8,135 bases of DNA, from the NCBI GenBank assembly GCA_026984595.1, contig JALSRW010000351.1, forward strand, positions 1 through 8,135. The letters are read 5' to 3'. The notes beneath the pieces were generated by a model. The model was not told the origin of the DNA. It saw only the letters and a list, made by a program, of their open reading frames with translations, and did not search any database. Shown here one piece after another: positions 7,855 to 8,135 of the stretch (the first letter of the stretch is position 1; every line of letters starts with the position of its first letter). The DNA comes from Alphaproteobacteria bacterium. GTDB lineage: Bacteria; Pseudomonadota; Alphaproteobacteria; Geminicoccales; Geminicoccaceae. A program made the position numbers and the translations under genes.

Positions 7855-7890
7855 GCCGCCTCGGCGGCGATTGTCGCCGCCCGAGGCGGC
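7855..7890 (+). repeat. Long inverted repeat upstream of the aminotransferase
   Basis: GCCGCCTCGGCGGCGA (7855-7870) pairs with 7874-7890 over all 16 bases, with one bulged C in the right arm and a TTG loop. No T-run follows on either strand, so it is not a simple terminator. It lies 37 nt before the aminotransferase start and overlaps the candidate -35 and spacer, so it may be an operator, a leader hairpin, or a dispersed REP-like repeat. Confidence 0.65.
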
Positions 7891-7899
7891 TGGCATGAT
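7871..7899 (+). promoter_or_regulatory. Candidate promoter of the aminotransferase gene
   Basis: TTGTCG (7871-7876) and CATGAT (7894-7899) are separated by exactly 17 nt, each with 4 of 6 consensus bases. The gene needs its own promoter because a strong terminator lies just upstream. Transcription would begin near 7906, giving a leader of about 20 nt. The -35 and spacer sit in the loop and right arm of the inverted repeat. Chance matches of this quality are common. Confidence 0.3.
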
Positions 7900-7914
7900 G
7901 CGTCCGGCCCTGTC

Positions 7915-7921
7915 GGGGAGG
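7915..7921 (+). promoter_or_regulatory. Ribosome-binding site that decides the aminotransferase start
   Basis: GGGGAGG ends 6 nt before ATG 7928 but directly abuts the in-frame ATG 7922, so 7928 is the workable start. Confidence 0.7.
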
Positions 7922-7927
7922 ATGGTC

Positions 7928-8135
7928 ATGCAGCTCGCCGCCGCGATGGCGCGTCTCGGCACCGAATCGGCATTCGATGTTCTGGCCCGGGCCACGGCGC
8001 TGGCCCGGGCCGGTCGCGACATCATCAATCTGGGCATCGGCCAGCCCGACTTTCCCACCCCGCCGCATATCGTCGAGGCGGCGGTCAAGGCGCTCCGGGA
8101 CGGCCATCACGGCTACACTCCGGCCAACGGGATCC
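7928..8135 (+). CDS. Class I PLP-dependent aminotransferase, N-terminal part
   Basis: The gene runs off the right edge; 69 complete codons are visible. The protein begins MQLAAAMARLGTESAFDVL and carries the family's N-terminal signature INLGIGQPDFPTPPHI (33-48), followed by AAVKALRDG and GYTPANGI (62-69). In fold-type I aspartate-aminotransferase-like enzymes these segments form the substrate-binding N-terminal arm and the start of the large domain (usually about 390 aa). The enzyme transfers amino groups between an amino acid and a 2-oxo acid in the cytoplasm. The catalytic lysine and substrate-specific residues lie beyond the window, so aspartate, aromatic, alanine or branched-chain specificity cannot be decided. 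The start is fixed by the Shine-Dalgarno spacing. The gene has its own leader after the livF terminator. Confidence 0.9.
   Translation, partial: MQLAAAMARLGTESAFDVLARATALARAGRDIINLGIGQPDFPTPPHIVEAAVKALRDGHHGYTPANGI

Overview
This 8.1-kb window is G+C-rich chromosomal DNA, roughly two-thirds G+C by eye, with strong G/C preference at third codon positions. Gene content and protein style (a UvrD/PcrA helicase with a C-terminal Tudor-like tail, a ClC channel of the GHGVPEVM type, a LivF-type ATPase) suggest a high-G+C proteobacterium, most likely an alphaproteobacterium. That assignment is inference; there is no rRNA or other phylogenetic marker here.

Layout, left to right: (1) 1-258, no firm gene, with a possible reverse-strand ORF leaving the window. 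(2) 259-1203 (+), a 314-aa methylenetetrahydrofolate reductase-family protein. (3) 1383-3146 (+), a ClC chloride channel/transporter with a C-terminal CBS-like region, preceded by a weak promoter-like sequence with a dyad. (4) 3247-5478 (+), a complete UvrD/PcrA helicase. (5) about 5479-6809, a complete IS110-family insertion sequence with its transposase on the minus strand, bounded by an 11-bp direct repeat and starting one base after the helicase stop codon. (6) 6956-7672 (+), a LivF-type branched-chain amino acid ABC transporter ATPase. (7) 7795-7836, a strong rho-independent terminator. (8) 7928 to the window end (+), the N-terminus of a class I PLP-dependent aminotransferase, preceded by a near-perfect long inverted repeat and a good Shine-Dalgarno sequence.

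The host genes all lie on the plus strand but do not form one obvious pathway: one-carbon metabolism, anion transport, DNA repair and amino acid transport/transamination sit side by side. LivF and the aminotransferase could both serve amino acid metabolism, but a terminator separates them and the usual LivG/H/M/K partners are absent. The IS110 element is the only clear mobile DNA. Removing it in silico rejoins the helicase stop to a 54-codon ORF that starts and ends in ATGA overlaps, so the helicase and livF may once have been transcriptionally linked.

I found no CRISPR array, toxin-antitoxin pair, defence island, tRNA or rRNA. The best candidates for something beyond ordinary gene content are the short 5' non-coding region of the IS110 element (a possible bridge/seek RNA) and the inverted repeat ahead of the aminotransferase.
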